Under the pieces are notes generated by a model that worked only from the letters and a program-made list of their open reading frames with translations, made no database searches and was not told the origin of the DNA. 64,000 nucleotides of DNA from Altibacter lentus (lineage in GTDB: Bacteria > Bacteroidota > Bacteroidia > Flavobacteriales > Flavobacteriaceae), in assembly GCF_000746845.1 (NCBI RefSeq), contig NZ_KN050846.1:2248963-2312962 (forward strand). The letters are read 5' to 3'. Made by a program: the position numbers and the translations under genes. Below, piece by piece: positions 52,501 to 59,726 of this stretch (position 1 is its first letter; each line of letters starts with the position of its first letter).

Positions 52501-53913
52501 GACTTCACCAAGGGTGAGGCAGATGTGCTTCGGAAGGCGATGGGGAAAAAGCAAAAAGCGGTGCTGGACAAGATGAAGCCGCAATTCATAGAACAGGCGG
52601 CTGCCAAAGGCCACGATCCCGAAAAACTGGAAAAGATTTGGAAGGACTGGGAAGCCTTTGCGAGTTATGCTTTCAACAAATCGCACTCTACATGCTATGC
52701 CTGGATCGCCTACCAGACAGCCTACCTGAAAGCCCATTACCCGGCCGAGTATATGGCTGCGGTGCTGTCCAACAACATGAGTGACATCAAGCAGGTGACC
52801 TTCTTTATGGAAGAATGCCGCCGTATGGGATTACAGGTACTGGGCCCCGACGTGAATGAATCCTTTTACAAGTTCACGGTGAACGATCAGGGTGCCATTC
52901 GGTTTGGGATGGGCGCGATAAAAGGCGTGGGCGGAAATGCCGTTGCCACCATCGTGGAAGAACGAAAGGACGGAAAATATAGATCGGTGTTCGATCTTGC
53001 CAAACGCATCGATCTTCGGGCAGCCAATAAGAAAGCATTCGAGAACCTGGCATTGGCGGGCGGTTTCGACAGTTTCGACACCCACCGCGCCCAGTATTTG
53101 CACGACGACGGCGACGGTGTGATGTTCGTGGAAAAGGTATTGCGCTATGCGGCGAAGTATCAGGAAACACAGAACTCTGCTCAGGTAAGTTTGTTCGGGG
53201 ATGCCAGTGAGGTACAGATCCCGGAACCCGAAGTACCGCCCTGTGAGGAATGGGGCACCATGAAGAAATTAAAACAGGAAAAAGAAGTAGTTGGGATCTA
53301 TATTTCGGGGCATCCGCTGGATGACTTTAAGACCGAGATGAAGAATTTCACCAATTGCCGGGTATCCGACTTCCACCATCTGGAACTGTTCGTGAACCGG
53401 GAGTTGTGTTTTGGCGGTATCGTAACCGATGTACAACACAGGGAGTCCAAGGCCGGGAAAGGCTGGGCGATCTTTACCGTGGAAGATTACGACGATAGTT
53501 TTGAGTTCAAGATCTTTGGGGAGGAATACCTTAAATGGCGACATTTCCTGGTGCCGAACAGTTTTATCCATGCCCGTGTGTTTGTAAAAGAAGGATGGGT
53601 GAACAGAGATACCGGGAAACAGGGAGAACCCCGACTGCAATACAATCACATGCAAATGTTGCATGATGTCATGGAAAGTCAGGCAAAAAAGTTGACCATA
53701 CAGATGCCTGTTCAGGAATTGAAGGAAGAACGCATCCGGCATTTGAAGGACCTGTTCAGAGCACATAAAGGAGACAAGCAATTGCATTTTGTGATCTACG
53801 AGGTAGAAGACCAGGTAAAGTTGAACATGCCCAGCAGGAAACACAAAGTAGCCATCTCGCAAGAGCTGCTACGTGCTCTGGAGGAAGAGCAGGTACGGTA
53901 TAAGCTGAATTAG
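49564..53913 (+). CDS. dnaE: DNA polymerase III alpha subunit with N-terminal exonuclease domain
   Basis: The 1449-residue protein begins with a DnaQ-type 3'-5' exonuclease (residues 1-200; MYLIFDTETTGLP with D6 and E8, HNATADVEATTR). The PHP domain follows (about 263, FAHLHNHSQFSILQ), then the C-family polymerase core with VGPGRGSAAGSAVAYCLGI and the catalytic PDIDIDFDDEGR near 678-689, and an OB domain near the end. It is the replicative polymerase. The normal DnaE has no exonuclease and PolC carries it inside PHP, so this N-terminal fusion, typical for Flavobacteriia relatives, gives the subunit its own proofreading. Confidence 0.97.
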   Translation: MYLIFDTETTGLPRNWNAPLTDSDNWPRCIQIAWQLHDGMGNIVEHQDYLVQPEGFNIPFDAEKIHGISTELAQQQGIPLAEVIEKFSEALARTTFVVGQNVGFDLNIMGAEFLRLSLENPLPNYPVLDTCTETTAQLCQIPGGRGGKFKLPTLTELHEYLFSEPFAEAHNATADVEATTRCFLELVRRGIYTAEELDVQPDYFEKFSKANPKAIELLGLEHINLKKASKKIRQQLEAQSETVEISSEEIKENIAVLEEAPFAHLHNHSQFSILQSTSSTQDLVNAAVKFEMPAVALTDSGNMMGAFHFVRAVNTYNSSLPEEEQHKALKGIVGCEFFVCEDHNNKSHKDNGYQIVLLAKNKNGYHNLAKMASIAYTDGFYYVPRIDKTVIEKYKEDIIVLSGSLYGEVSSKILNVGEHQAEEALLWWKATFGDDFYLEIMRHNQEDEDRVNTVLIEFSKKHEVPLVACNNTYYIEKENANAHDILLCVKDGEKQGTPIGRGRGYRYGLPNQEYYFKSQEEMKELFKDLPEAISSISEIIGKIDSFSLARDVLLPNFAIPKEFLHAEDADGGKRGENAYLKHLTYEGAKKRYGELTEAIRERLDFELDVIANTGYPGYFLIVQDFIAEARKMDVSVGPGRGSAAGSAVAYCLGITNICPIKYDLLFERFLNPDRVSMPDIDIDFDDEGRSRVMDYVIQKYGSNQVAQIITYGTMAAKSSIRDTARVLDLPLNDADRIAKLIPNMTKLNKIFGLSDQELRSKFRSDELPKVNELLNLSEGSDLEAQTINQAKILEGSVRNTGIHACGVIITPDDITNFVPIATAKDSDLYVTQFDNSVVESAGLLKMDFLGLKTLTLIKDTVKLVKHKHNIDLDPDTFPLDDAKTFELFQRGETVGIFQYESAGMQKHMKDLKPTVFADLIAMNALYRPGPMEYIPSFIRRKHGEEEITYDLPAMEEYLKETYGITVYQEQVMLLSQKLADFTKGEADVLRKAMGKKQKAVLDKMKPQFIEQAAAKGHDPEKLEKIWKDWEAFASYAFNKSHSTCYAWIAYQTAYLKAHYPAEYMAAVLSNNMSDIKQVTFFMEECRRMGLQVLGPDVNESFYKFTVNDQGAIRFGMGAIKGVGGNAVATIVEERKDGKYRSVFDLAKRIDLRAANKKAFENLALAGGFDSFDTHRAQYLHDDGDGVMFVEKVLRYAAKYQETQNSAQVSLFGDASEVQIPEPEVPPCEEWGTMKKLKQEKEVVGIYISGHPLDDFKTEMKNFTNCRVSDFHHLELFVNRELCFGGIVTDVQHRESKAGKGWAIFTVEDYDDSFEFKIFGEEYLKWRHFLVPNSFIHARVFVKEGWVNRDTGKQGEPRLQYNHMQMLHDVMESQAKKLTIQMPVQELKEERIRHLKDLFRAHKGDKQLHFVIYEVEDQVKLNMPSRKHKVAISQELLRALEEEQVRYKLN

Positions 53914-53930
53914 GGACATCCATCCCCCGG

Positions 53931-54093
53931 CCCCTTCCTTCAAAGGAAGGGGTGTTATGGTTGGGATCGGGCAGGCCCGTCTGGAAAACATCCGGGCAGG
54001 GATTGGAGCGGGCTACCCCGCCTGGATTGGGGCGTGTAGGAGGGCAGGCGTGTAGCGCGGAAAGCCCGGTCGAGCGACATCGCGAGAGCCCGC
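53931..54093. repeat. GC-rich structured intergenic element downstream of dnaE
   Basis: The stretch is far more GC-rich than its surroundings. It starts with the perfect hairpin CCCCTTCCTT (53931-53940) / AAGGAAGGGG (53943-53952), then holds GCGGG/CCCGC (54008-54020), two copies of GGATTGG and two of GGCGTGTAG, and GCGGAAAGCCCG (54056-54067). It has no convincing ORF and no T run. It resembles dispersed flavobacterial intergenic repeats with GGGATTGNAGCGG and GCGGAAAGCCCG ends that I recall from other genomes (not verified). Confidence 0.6.
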
Positions 54094-54162
54094 ATAATAA
54101 AAAGGAATACCGCTATTGTCTAAACTAATGTTAAGGCGGTACGCTTTCGGGGTTTTTTTACT

Positions 54163-54170
54163 TATTTTTG
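54163..54170 (+). promoter_or_regulatory. Promoter box of trxA
   Basis: TATTTTTG fits TAnnTTTG and ends 23 nt before the ATG. Confidence 0.6.
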
Positions 54171-54193
54171 TGTAACAATTTAAAATCAATACA

Positions 54194-54511
54194 ATGGCTT
54201 TAGAAATAACAGACGCAACGTTTGAAGAAACGGTCTTAAAAAGTGATAAACCAGTGATGGTAGACTTTTGGGCAGCATGGTGTGGTCCATGTCGTATGGT
54301 AGGTCCCATCATTGATCAAATAAGTGAAGAGTACGACGGCAAGGCTGTCGTTGGTAAGGTAGACGTAGATGCCAACCAGGAATTTGCCGCCAAGTACGGG
54401 GTGCGGAACATCCCCACCGTGTTGGTGTTCAACAACGGAGAACTGGTAGGCAGACAAGTAGGTGTTGCACCTAAGAACGTCTATGCCGAAGCGATCGATT
54501 CACTTTTATAG
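54194..54511 (+). CDS. trxA: Thioredoxin
   Basis: The 105-residue protein has the active site WAAWCGPCRM (C30, C33), VDFW before it and the cis-proline loop GVRNIPTVLVF. It is a general disulfide reductant. It has its own promoter and a terminator, so it is a single-gene unit. Confidence 0.97.
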   Translation: MALEITDATFEETVLKSDKPVMVDFWAAWCGPCRMVGPIIDQISEEYDGKAVVGKVDVDANQEFAAKYGVRNIPTVLVFNNGELVGRQVGVAPKNVYAEAIDSLL

Positions 54512-54533
54512 AAAAAGAAAGAAATTAAGTTCT

Positions 54534-54564
54534 AAAAGGCTTGGCAGTATGCTGAGCCTTTTTT
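54534..54564 (+). terminator. Intrinsic terminator after trxA
   Basis: AAGGCT (54536-54541) pairs with AGCCTT (54555-54560) with an inner GCA/TGC, followed by T residues. Confidence 0.75.
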
Positions 54565-54597
54565 AATTTTCAACAGCATTAACACAAGCACAATTCT

Positions 54598-55143
54598 ATG
54601 GAAAAAGTAACTAAGGTTCAGGATACCATCGACGGGCAATTGCTCAAGGAGCGAAAGATCTTCTTATGGGGGATGGTCGATGATAAGAGTGCCAAACACA
54701 TTGTAGACCGGCTCATGTATTTGGATTCCCTGAATCACGACGAAATAAAATTCTATATCAACAGTCCGGGAGGTTACGTGACCAGCGGGTTCTCCATTTA
54801 CGACACCATGAAAAGCCTAAAGAGTCCCGTAGCGACTATTTGCACGGGTCTGGCAGCCTCCATGGGAAGCATTTTGCTTAGTGCCGGGGAAAAGGGGAAG
54901 CGGTACATACAGCCTCATGCACGGGTGATGATCCATCAGCCCAGCGGCGGTGCACGCGGACCGGCCAGTGATATCGAGATCACAGCCCAGGAGATCCTTA
55001 AAACCAAAGAGCTGAGTGCCAAGATCCTCGCCGATAATTGCGGACAGACTTTCGAAAAAGTGATGAAGGACTTTAACCGCGACCACTGGATGGGCGCAAA
55101 GGAAAGTGTGGATTATGGTATTGTGGATAAGATTGCTAAGTAA
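54598..55143 (+). CDS. clpP: ClpP-family serine protease subunit
   Basis: The 181-residue protein has the ClpP triad: S88 in GLAASMGS, H113 in MIHQPSGG, and D162 in FNRDHWMGA, and the INSPGGYVTSGFSIYDTM strand. The hydrophobic-pocket and handle regions look normal. It forms the degradation chamber with Clp ATPases. No clpX is adjacent, so it may be a second ClpP copy in this genome (inference). Confidence 0.93.
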   Translation: MEKVTKVQDTIDGQLLKERKIFLWGMVDDKSAKHIVDRLMYLDSLNHDEIKFYINSPGGYVTSGFSIYDTMKSLKSPVATICTGLAASMGSILLSAGEKGKRYIQPHARVMIHQPSGGARGPASDIEITAQEILKTKELSAKILADNCGQTFEKVMKDFNRDHWMGAKESVDYGIVDKIAK

Positions 55144-55159
55144 GCAGAAAGCAATTTCG

Positions 55160-55194
55160 GGTGCATGGTGAATGGTGAAGGGTGATTGGATAAT
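55160..55194. repeat. Left heptamer array of the second four-helix-bundle locus
   Basis: Five consecutive 7-nt units: GGTGCAT, GGTGAAT, GGTGAAG, GGTGATT, GGATAAT. They begin 16 nt after the clpP stop and end 14 nt before the next ATG. Confidence 0.8.
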
Positions 55195-55208
55195 ATGACA
55201 GTTTTTTT

Positions 55209-55562
55209 ATGGATCATAAGGAAATGAATGTTTGGAATAAGGGTATGGATCTGGTTGAAAGGATTTATATAATCAGTAATGAATTTCCATCTGAAGAAAC
55301 CTATGGCCTTAAAAATCAAATAAGAAGAGCGGCTGTGTCAGTTCCGTCTAATATAGCCGAAGGTGCTGCAAGGAAAGGGAATAAAGAGTTTTTACAGTTT
55401 ATAAATATTGCGCTAGGCTCTTGGTCGGAAGTAGAAACTCAATACTTGCTAGCGATGCGCTTGGGATATAGTAAAGAAGATAAAGAACTTGATGAACGAA
55501 TCGTTTCAGTACGCAAATTACTTTTAGGAACCCGAAACTATATAAGAAAAACGAACGCTTAA
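55209..55562 (+). CDS. Four-helix-bundle protein of the S23 / 23S rRNA intervening-sequence family, second copy
   Basis: The 117-residue protein has the same length as the copy at 42934 and the same marks: MNVWNKGMDLVERIY, RRAAVSVPSNIAEGAARKG, SEVETQYLLAMRL. The two are clearly paralogous but far diverged, so not a recent duplication. It lies between clpP and a DUF58 gene, with heptamer arrays on both sides. Its stop codon overlaps the first base of the right array. Function of stand-alone members is unknown. Confidence 0.9.
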   Translation: MDHKEMNVWNKGMDLVERIYIISNEFPSEETYGLKNQIRRAAVSVPSNIAEGAARKGNKEFLQFINIALGSWSEVETQYLLAMRLGYSKEDKELDERIVSVRKLLLGTRNYIRKTNA

Positions 55563-55644
55563 CTACTCACTACTCACTAATCACTATTCACTAATCACTA
55601 TTCACTAATCACTATTCACTAATCACTAATCACTACTCACCATT
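55561..55644. repeat. Right heptamer array of the second four-helix-bundle locus
   Basis: Twelve consecutive 7-nt units, starting AACTACT and CACTACT, then alternating CACTAAT and CACTATT, and ending CACTACT, CACCATT. They are inverted relative to the left array (CACCATT is the complement of AATGGTG). The array ends 2 nt before the DUF58 ATG. Confidence 0.9.
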
Positions 55645-55646
55645 AA

Positions 55647-56576
55647 ATGAACATCGAAAAGGAAATAAACGAAATTACCGGCTTCAAGAATCTGGAGCTG
55701 CTCGCCACGCAGGTAGTGGAGGGGTTTATTTCCGGTTTGCACAAGAGTCCGTTCCACGGGTTTTCTGCCGAATTTGCCGAACACAAGATCTACAACAACG
55801 GTGAGAGTACCAAGCACATCGACTGGAAGCTGTACGCCAAGACCGACAAGCTATATACCAAGCGATATGAGGAAGAGACCAATTTACGGTGTCATTTGAT
55901 CCTGGACAACAGCAGCTCCATGCATTATCCGCCTGTAAAGCAGTTTGGGATCGGGTCGTTGAACAAGATAGGGTTTTCGGTACTGGCAAGTGCGGCCATC
56001 ATGAACCTCTTAAAACGGCAACGGGATGCGGTAGGCATGAGTATTTACAGCGATACGTATGAGTTCTATGCTTCGGAAAAGGGGAGCGAGCGCCACCATC
56101 ATTTATTGCTGCATCAATTAACCGAAGCCTTGACGCGAACACGCAGGCAGGTCCCTACCAGGACCTACACCCATTTGCACCTCATTGCCGAAAAGCTGAA
56201 GCGACGTTCGCTGGTATTCCTGTTCACCGATATGTTTCAGAGCGACGCCGAAGAAGAAAAGCTCTTTGAGGCCCTTCAGCATTTAAAGTACAACAAACAC
56301 GAAGTCGTACTCTTCCACACCTACGATAAGGAGAAGGAGATCCACTTCGATTTCAACAACCGCCCCAAGCGATTTGTAGACGTAGAGACCGGTGCCCATG
56401 TCAATTTGTATGCCGATACCATCAAGGCGTCCTATGAAGAAGCGGTGGCGCAGTATTTCAGTGATCTCAAATTAAAGTGCGGGCAGTATCGCATCAAGTA
56501 TGTGGCGGTCGATATCAAGGAATCCTTCAACAAGATCCTCACCACCTATCTGGTCGAACGGCAGAAGTTCGGATAG
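55647..56576 (+). CDS. DUF58 family protein (von Willebrand A-like)
   Basis: The 309-residue protein has the DUF58 signature STKHIDWKLYAKTDKLYTKRYEEE and a MIDAS-like LILDNSSSM followed by FLFTDMFQS, consistent with a vWA-like domain. These proteins act with MoxR AAA ATPases as chaperone-like modules; no moxR is adjacent. The ATG lies directly after the heptamer array. Confidence 0.88.
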   Translation: MNIEKEINEITGFKNLELLATQVVEGFISGLHKSPFHGFSAEFAEHKIYNNGESTKHIDWKLYAKTDKLYTKRYEEETNLRCHLILDNSSSMHYPPVKQFGIGSLNKIGFSVLASAAIMNLLKRQRDAVGMSIYSDTYEFYASEKGSERHHHLLLHQLTEALTRTRRQVPTRTYTHLHLIAEKLKRRSLVFLFTDMFQSDAEEEKLFEALQHLKYNKHEVVLFHTYDKEKEIHFDFNNRPKRFVDVETGAHVNLYADTIKASYEEAVAQYFSDLKLKCGQYRIKYVAVDIKESFNKILTTYLVERQKFG

Positions 56577-56656
56577 GGAGTAAGGGCTCATTATGAAGGA
56601 AATAGGGAAGCAGGTGTGCCCAAATTAAAAATTACACTATTTTTTTAAAAAAATTG

Positions 56657-56687
56657 TTTGTCATAATGAAATGGAGTGGTATATTTG
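56657..56687 (+). promoter_or_regulatory. Consensus promoter of the tRNA-Asp gene
   Basis: TTTG (56657-56660), 19 nt, and TATATTTG (56680-56687) match the Bacteroidota TTTG-N19-TAnnTTTG promoter exactly. The transcript would carry a leader of about 95 nt before the tRNA. Confidence 0.8.
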
Positions 56688-56784
56688 CCACCGCTATGAT
56701 AGCAAGGGACCTTGTCCCGAGATTGAAAGCAACAATATCCATAAGACCAACTGTAGTTGGTGTCCGGCAACGGATTGGAATATT

Positions 56785-56858
56785 GGTCTGGTAGTTCAGT
56801 TGGTTAGAATACCTGCCTGTCACGCAGGGGGTCGCGAGTTCGAGTCTCGTCCAGACCG
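56785..56858 (+). tRNA. tRNA-Asp (anticodon GTC)
   Basis: The 74-nt sequence folds as a tRNA: acceptor GGTCTGG / CCAGACC, D-loop with AGTTCAGTTGGTTAGA, anticodon loop CTGTCAC (GTC), T-arm GGTTCGAGTC-type sequence GAGTTCGAGTCTC, discriminator G. CCA is not encoded. It decodes Asp. It lies at the boundary to the AT-rich region downstream. Confidence 0.97.
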
Positions 56859-56877
56859 CAACTAAAATGTTGTGTTG

Positions 56878-56895
56878 TCCCGATAGCTATCGGGA
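56878..56895. repeat. Perfect 18-bp palindrome after tRNA-Asp
   Basis: TCCCGATAGCTATCGGGA is fully self-complementary. The following bases resemble the end of the 76-bp repeat unit, suggesting a diverged 'unit zero'. Confidence 0.7.
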
Positions 56896-56928
56896 TGTGG
56901 TTAAATCCTTTATAGGATTACCAATGAG

Positions 56929-56957
56929 AAGCTTGTCTGAGAAGACGGGCTTTTTTT
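56929..56957 (+). terminator. Intrinsic terminator of the tRNA-Asp transcript
   Basis: AAGCTTGTCT (56929-56938) pairs with AGACGGGCTT (56943-56952), two G-U pairs, loop GAGA, then a T run to 56957. Confidence 0.82.
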
Positions 56958-56965
56958 GTTAGTGA

Positions 56966-57490
56966 GACAGTGAATCTTCGATTCACGTAGTCGAACTAAT
57001 CCCGCTGCAAGCGGGATCTCAATCTTTTATAGCCTTACCATGACAGTGAATCTATGATTCACGTAGTCGAACTAATCCCGCTGCAAGCGGGATCTCAATC
57101 TTTTATAGCCTTACCATGACAGCGAATCTTCGATTCGCGTAGTCGAAGGAATCCCGCTGCAAGCGGGATCTCAATCTTTTATAGCCTTGCCGTGACAGTG
57201 AATCTATGATTCACGTAGTCGAAGGAATCCCGCTGCAAGCGGGATCTCAATCTTTTATAGCCTTACCATGACAGTGAATCTATGATTCACGTAGTCGAAG
57301 GAATCCCGCTGCAAGCGGGATCTCAATCTTTTATAGCCTTACCATGACAGTGAATCTATGATTCACGTAGTCGAAGGAATCCCGCTGCAAGCGGGATCTC
57401 AATCTTTTATAGCCTTGCCGTGACAGTGAATCTATGATTCACGTAGTCGAAGGAATCCCGCTGCAAGCGGGATCTCAATCTTTTATAGCC
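56966..57490. repeat. Seven tandem copies of a 76-bp structured repeat
   Basis: Units start at 56966, 57042, 57118, 57194, 57270, 57346 and 57422, an exact 76-bp period; the last lacks its final spacer. Each has a 7-bp hairpin GTGAATC-nnn-GATTCAC, then GTAGTCGAA, then a 7-bp hairpin ATCCCGC-TGCAA-GCGGGAT, then TCAATCTTTTATAGCC and a TTACCAT or TTGCCGT spacer. Unit 3 has GCGAATC/GATTCGC, a paired change that keeps the stem. Units 1-2 read CGAACTA after GTAGT, units 3-7 CGAAGGA. No ORF. Function unknown. Confidence 0.95.
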
Positions 57491-57620
57491 TGATTTACTG
57501 AGGAAAAAAGTATCATTTGGGACATTACTCCCCGATCCGTCGTCTTAGTTTTGTTTACTTTTATTACTATAGCACTGTAAAACAGGATTTTATGTTATTT
57601 TGTTCAATCTATTAATTAGT

Positions 57621-57636
57621 TGGCATGCGGATTGAA
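57621..57636 (+). promoter_or_regulatory. Possible sigma-54 promoter before the MscS gene
   Basis: TGGCATG-CGGA-TTGAA fits the -24 element and most of the -12 element of TGGCACG-N4-TTGCA, with A instead of C at -12. It lies 70 nt before the MscS ATG. A sigma-54 activator is encoded 3 kb downstream. The rest of 57491-57705 holds no gene. Confidence 0.4.
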
Positions 57637-57705
57637 AATTACATTTGATTAACGTCGATGGAGTTGCCTACTAAGTAAATAAAATTATATAATAATTAAT
57701 TTCAG

Positions 57706-58788
57706 ATGGAAGAATTTTTCAGCATACACAAATCAGACATTATCTGGGCAACAGTCGTTATTATCCTCGTTGTACTCCTTCACTTTTTAACCAAAATATT
57801 ACATAAATGGCTATTAAAACAGGAACGTCTTAAATTCCCAAACGAAAAGGCCACTCCGGTAACTATGATTAAACGAATTCTAAATGCTTTATGGCTGGTC
57901 TTAGGTGTGATATCACTTGGTTTTATAATAATCCCAGAAGAAGAGCATGATGCCTTAAGAGGTCATTTTGACTTGGTCCTTTATTTGGGAATAATAGCTG
58001 TAGTAACAATTGTAGCTGCAACCACGGTCAATTTGTGGTTTAAACAAGGCATAAAAAATAAAATTGAAATCAAAGACGACCCTACAAATTTCAAGTTTTT
58101 GCGGTATCTCGCTGTATTTGGTATTTATTGTTTTGGGCTTCTATTAATCCTACTGGCTTTTCCTTCATTTAAAGGTTTGGCGCAAGCTCTATTAGGTGGT
58201 GCAGGTGTAATTGCAATAATAATTGGTGTCGCATCTCAAGAGGCTTTATCTAACCTTGTAGGAGGTGTATTCATAATATTGTTCAAACCATTTAAGGTTG
58301 GGGACGTGATAAAGATTACGGATATAATGGTGGGTACTGTAATCGATATTACCTTACGTCATACGATTATTCGAAACTTTGAGAATAAAATGATAGTTAT
58401 TCCAAATGCTATAATTAACCAAGAGAAGATAATTAATTATGACTTGCTTGAAAAGAAATGTTGTGAGCGTATTGAGATCGGTATTTCATATGATAGCGAT
58501 ATAGATTTAGCAAAAAGTATAATGCAAGAAGAATGTGAAAATTACCCCCTTATCTTCGATAATCGCACGAAAGCTGAAAAAAAAGAAAGGCTTCCAGTTG
58601 TTAAAACGGCTGTTATACGCCTGAATGATTTTTCGGTTACCCTAAGAGCATGGGCATGGACAAAAAATTATACTGACGCATTTTTATTGCGATATGCCGT
58701 ATTGGAGAGTATTAAAAAACGATTTGACATAGAAGGTATAGAAATTCCATTCCCGTATAGAAATATCGTTCTGAAAAAGGACAAATAA
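57706..58788 (+). CDS. MscS family mechanosensitive ion channel
   Basis: The 360-residue protein has five predicted membrane helices in the first 190 residues, including the pore helix region GGAGVIAIIIGVASQEALSNLVGGVFIILFKPFKVGD split as the MscS TM3 signature. The C-terminal beta and alpha/beta domains follow (NFENKMIVIPNAIIN, RAWAWTKNYTDAFLL). It releases solutes on hypo-osmotic shock. The gene is markedly AT-richer than the genes before the tRNA. Confidence 0.92.
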   Translation: MEEFFSIHKSDIIWATVVIILVVLLHFLTKILHKWLLKQERLKFPNEKATPVTMIKRILNALWLVLGVISLGFIIIPEEEHDALRGHFDLVLYLGIIAVVTIVAATTVNLWFKQGIKNKIEIKDDPTNFKFLRYLAVFGIYCFGLLLILLAFPSFKGLAQALLGGAGVIAIIIGVASQEALSNLVGGVFIILFKPFKVGDVIKITDIMVGTVIDITLRHTIIRNFENKMIVIPNAIINQEKIINYDLLEKKCCERIEIGISYDSDIDLAKSIMQEECENYPLIFDNRTKAEKKERLPVVKTAVIRLNDFSVTLRAWAWTKNYTDAFLLRYAVLESIKKRFDIEGIEIPFPYRNIVLKKDK

Positions 58789-58812
58789 TTTGATTTTTAA
58801 AATATATCTATA

Positions 58813-59627
58813 ATGAAAACATCATCATTCCAATCAACTTTTCGCAACAATCTGAGCTTGCATTGCAAACCGGTGCCATTTTAGCCAAGAAATACGATAC
58901 AAAGCTACATGTGCTTCATATGTTGGAGCTTTCCGATTCTTTAATTTCTCAGTCTACTTCAGAAAACAGAAAAGAAATGCTGTTTTTATCGGCACTGGCA
59001 AAAAAGAAATTTAAACAATTTTTGGAAAAAGGTTATCTAGAAGAAGTAACAGTCGAACCTCTAATTTAGCGTTATAAGGTTTACAACGAAGAAGATCTTG
59101 TTTCTAAAGCTGTATGCGCAGATTTAATTATAATGGGCTTCCAAGGTCTTACTCCACAGGATGTTAAATTTGCTGGATCAAATCCGAAAAAATGGTTCGA
59201 AATAGCAACACTCATGTGCTAATTGTTAAGACAGAACCCAAAGATTTTAATTTACAAATTGTAGTTTACGCCACAAGTTTGGAGGCAGAAAGCATTCCTG
59301 CTTATAAAAAAGCAGTAAATTTATTTTCCACATTAGAGAGTAATGTCAACTCGGTATATGTTAATAGATCTTAAAATGGATTCATAAGTTCAAAAGAGTT
59401 TATTGAAAAACGAAATGCATTTGCTCGAGCAGGTGGTACCAAAAAGGTTCAGCTTATTACCGGGCATCCTGTTGAGGATGGTTTAATTCAATATGCCGAA
59501 GCGACTAATGCAGATTGTATAATAGTAAGTACCCATGCAAGAAAAGGACTAAATCATTTTTTAAGGAAGTATTTCTGAAGAACTTGCCAACAGCGCACAG
59601 TTGCCTGTTACGACTTTTAAATTATAA
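58813..59627 (+). pseudogene. Universal stress protein (UspA family), broken
   Basis: Joined frames give a two-domain UspA protein of about 270 residues (IIIPINFSQQSELALQTGAILAKK in pieces, ADLIIMGFQGL, NTHVLIVKTEP, DCIIVSTHARKGLNHFL, SAQLPVTTFKL). At least five lesions break it: a frameshift at the A run 58816-58819, TAG at 59067-59069, a frameshift at the A run near 59187, TAA at 59372-59374 and a frameshift near 59570. Two shifts are one missing A in A runs. The mix of shifts and stops indicates decay rather than programmed frameshifting. Confidence 0.88.
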
Positions 59628-59726
59628 AGAGTAATTTTTATAGGACACCTTTTATGACAATTATCTTATTATATGACTACAAGTTGAAAAAGTAGTGATG
59701 TTTTAATTCAAAAAGTGAATTTCAAA

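Noticed and set aside
54013-54312. Minus-strand ORF of 99 codons over the GC-rich element and trxA
   Set aside because: It is opposite trxA, has no family resemblance and arises from the unusual composition.
55561-55644. Heptamer array as a CRISPR or coding repeat
   Set aside because: Units are 7 nt without spacers, and no frame across the array gives a supported protein.
56671-56865. ORF of 64 codons over the tRNA-Asp gene
   Set aside because: It is made of the tRNA leader and the tRNA itself; the tRNA fold is unambiguous.
56966-57490. 76-bp repeats as a CRISPR array or integron attC sites
   Set aside because: The units are contiguous with no unique spacers, the period is exact, no cas or integrase gene is present, and the attC core sites are not seen.
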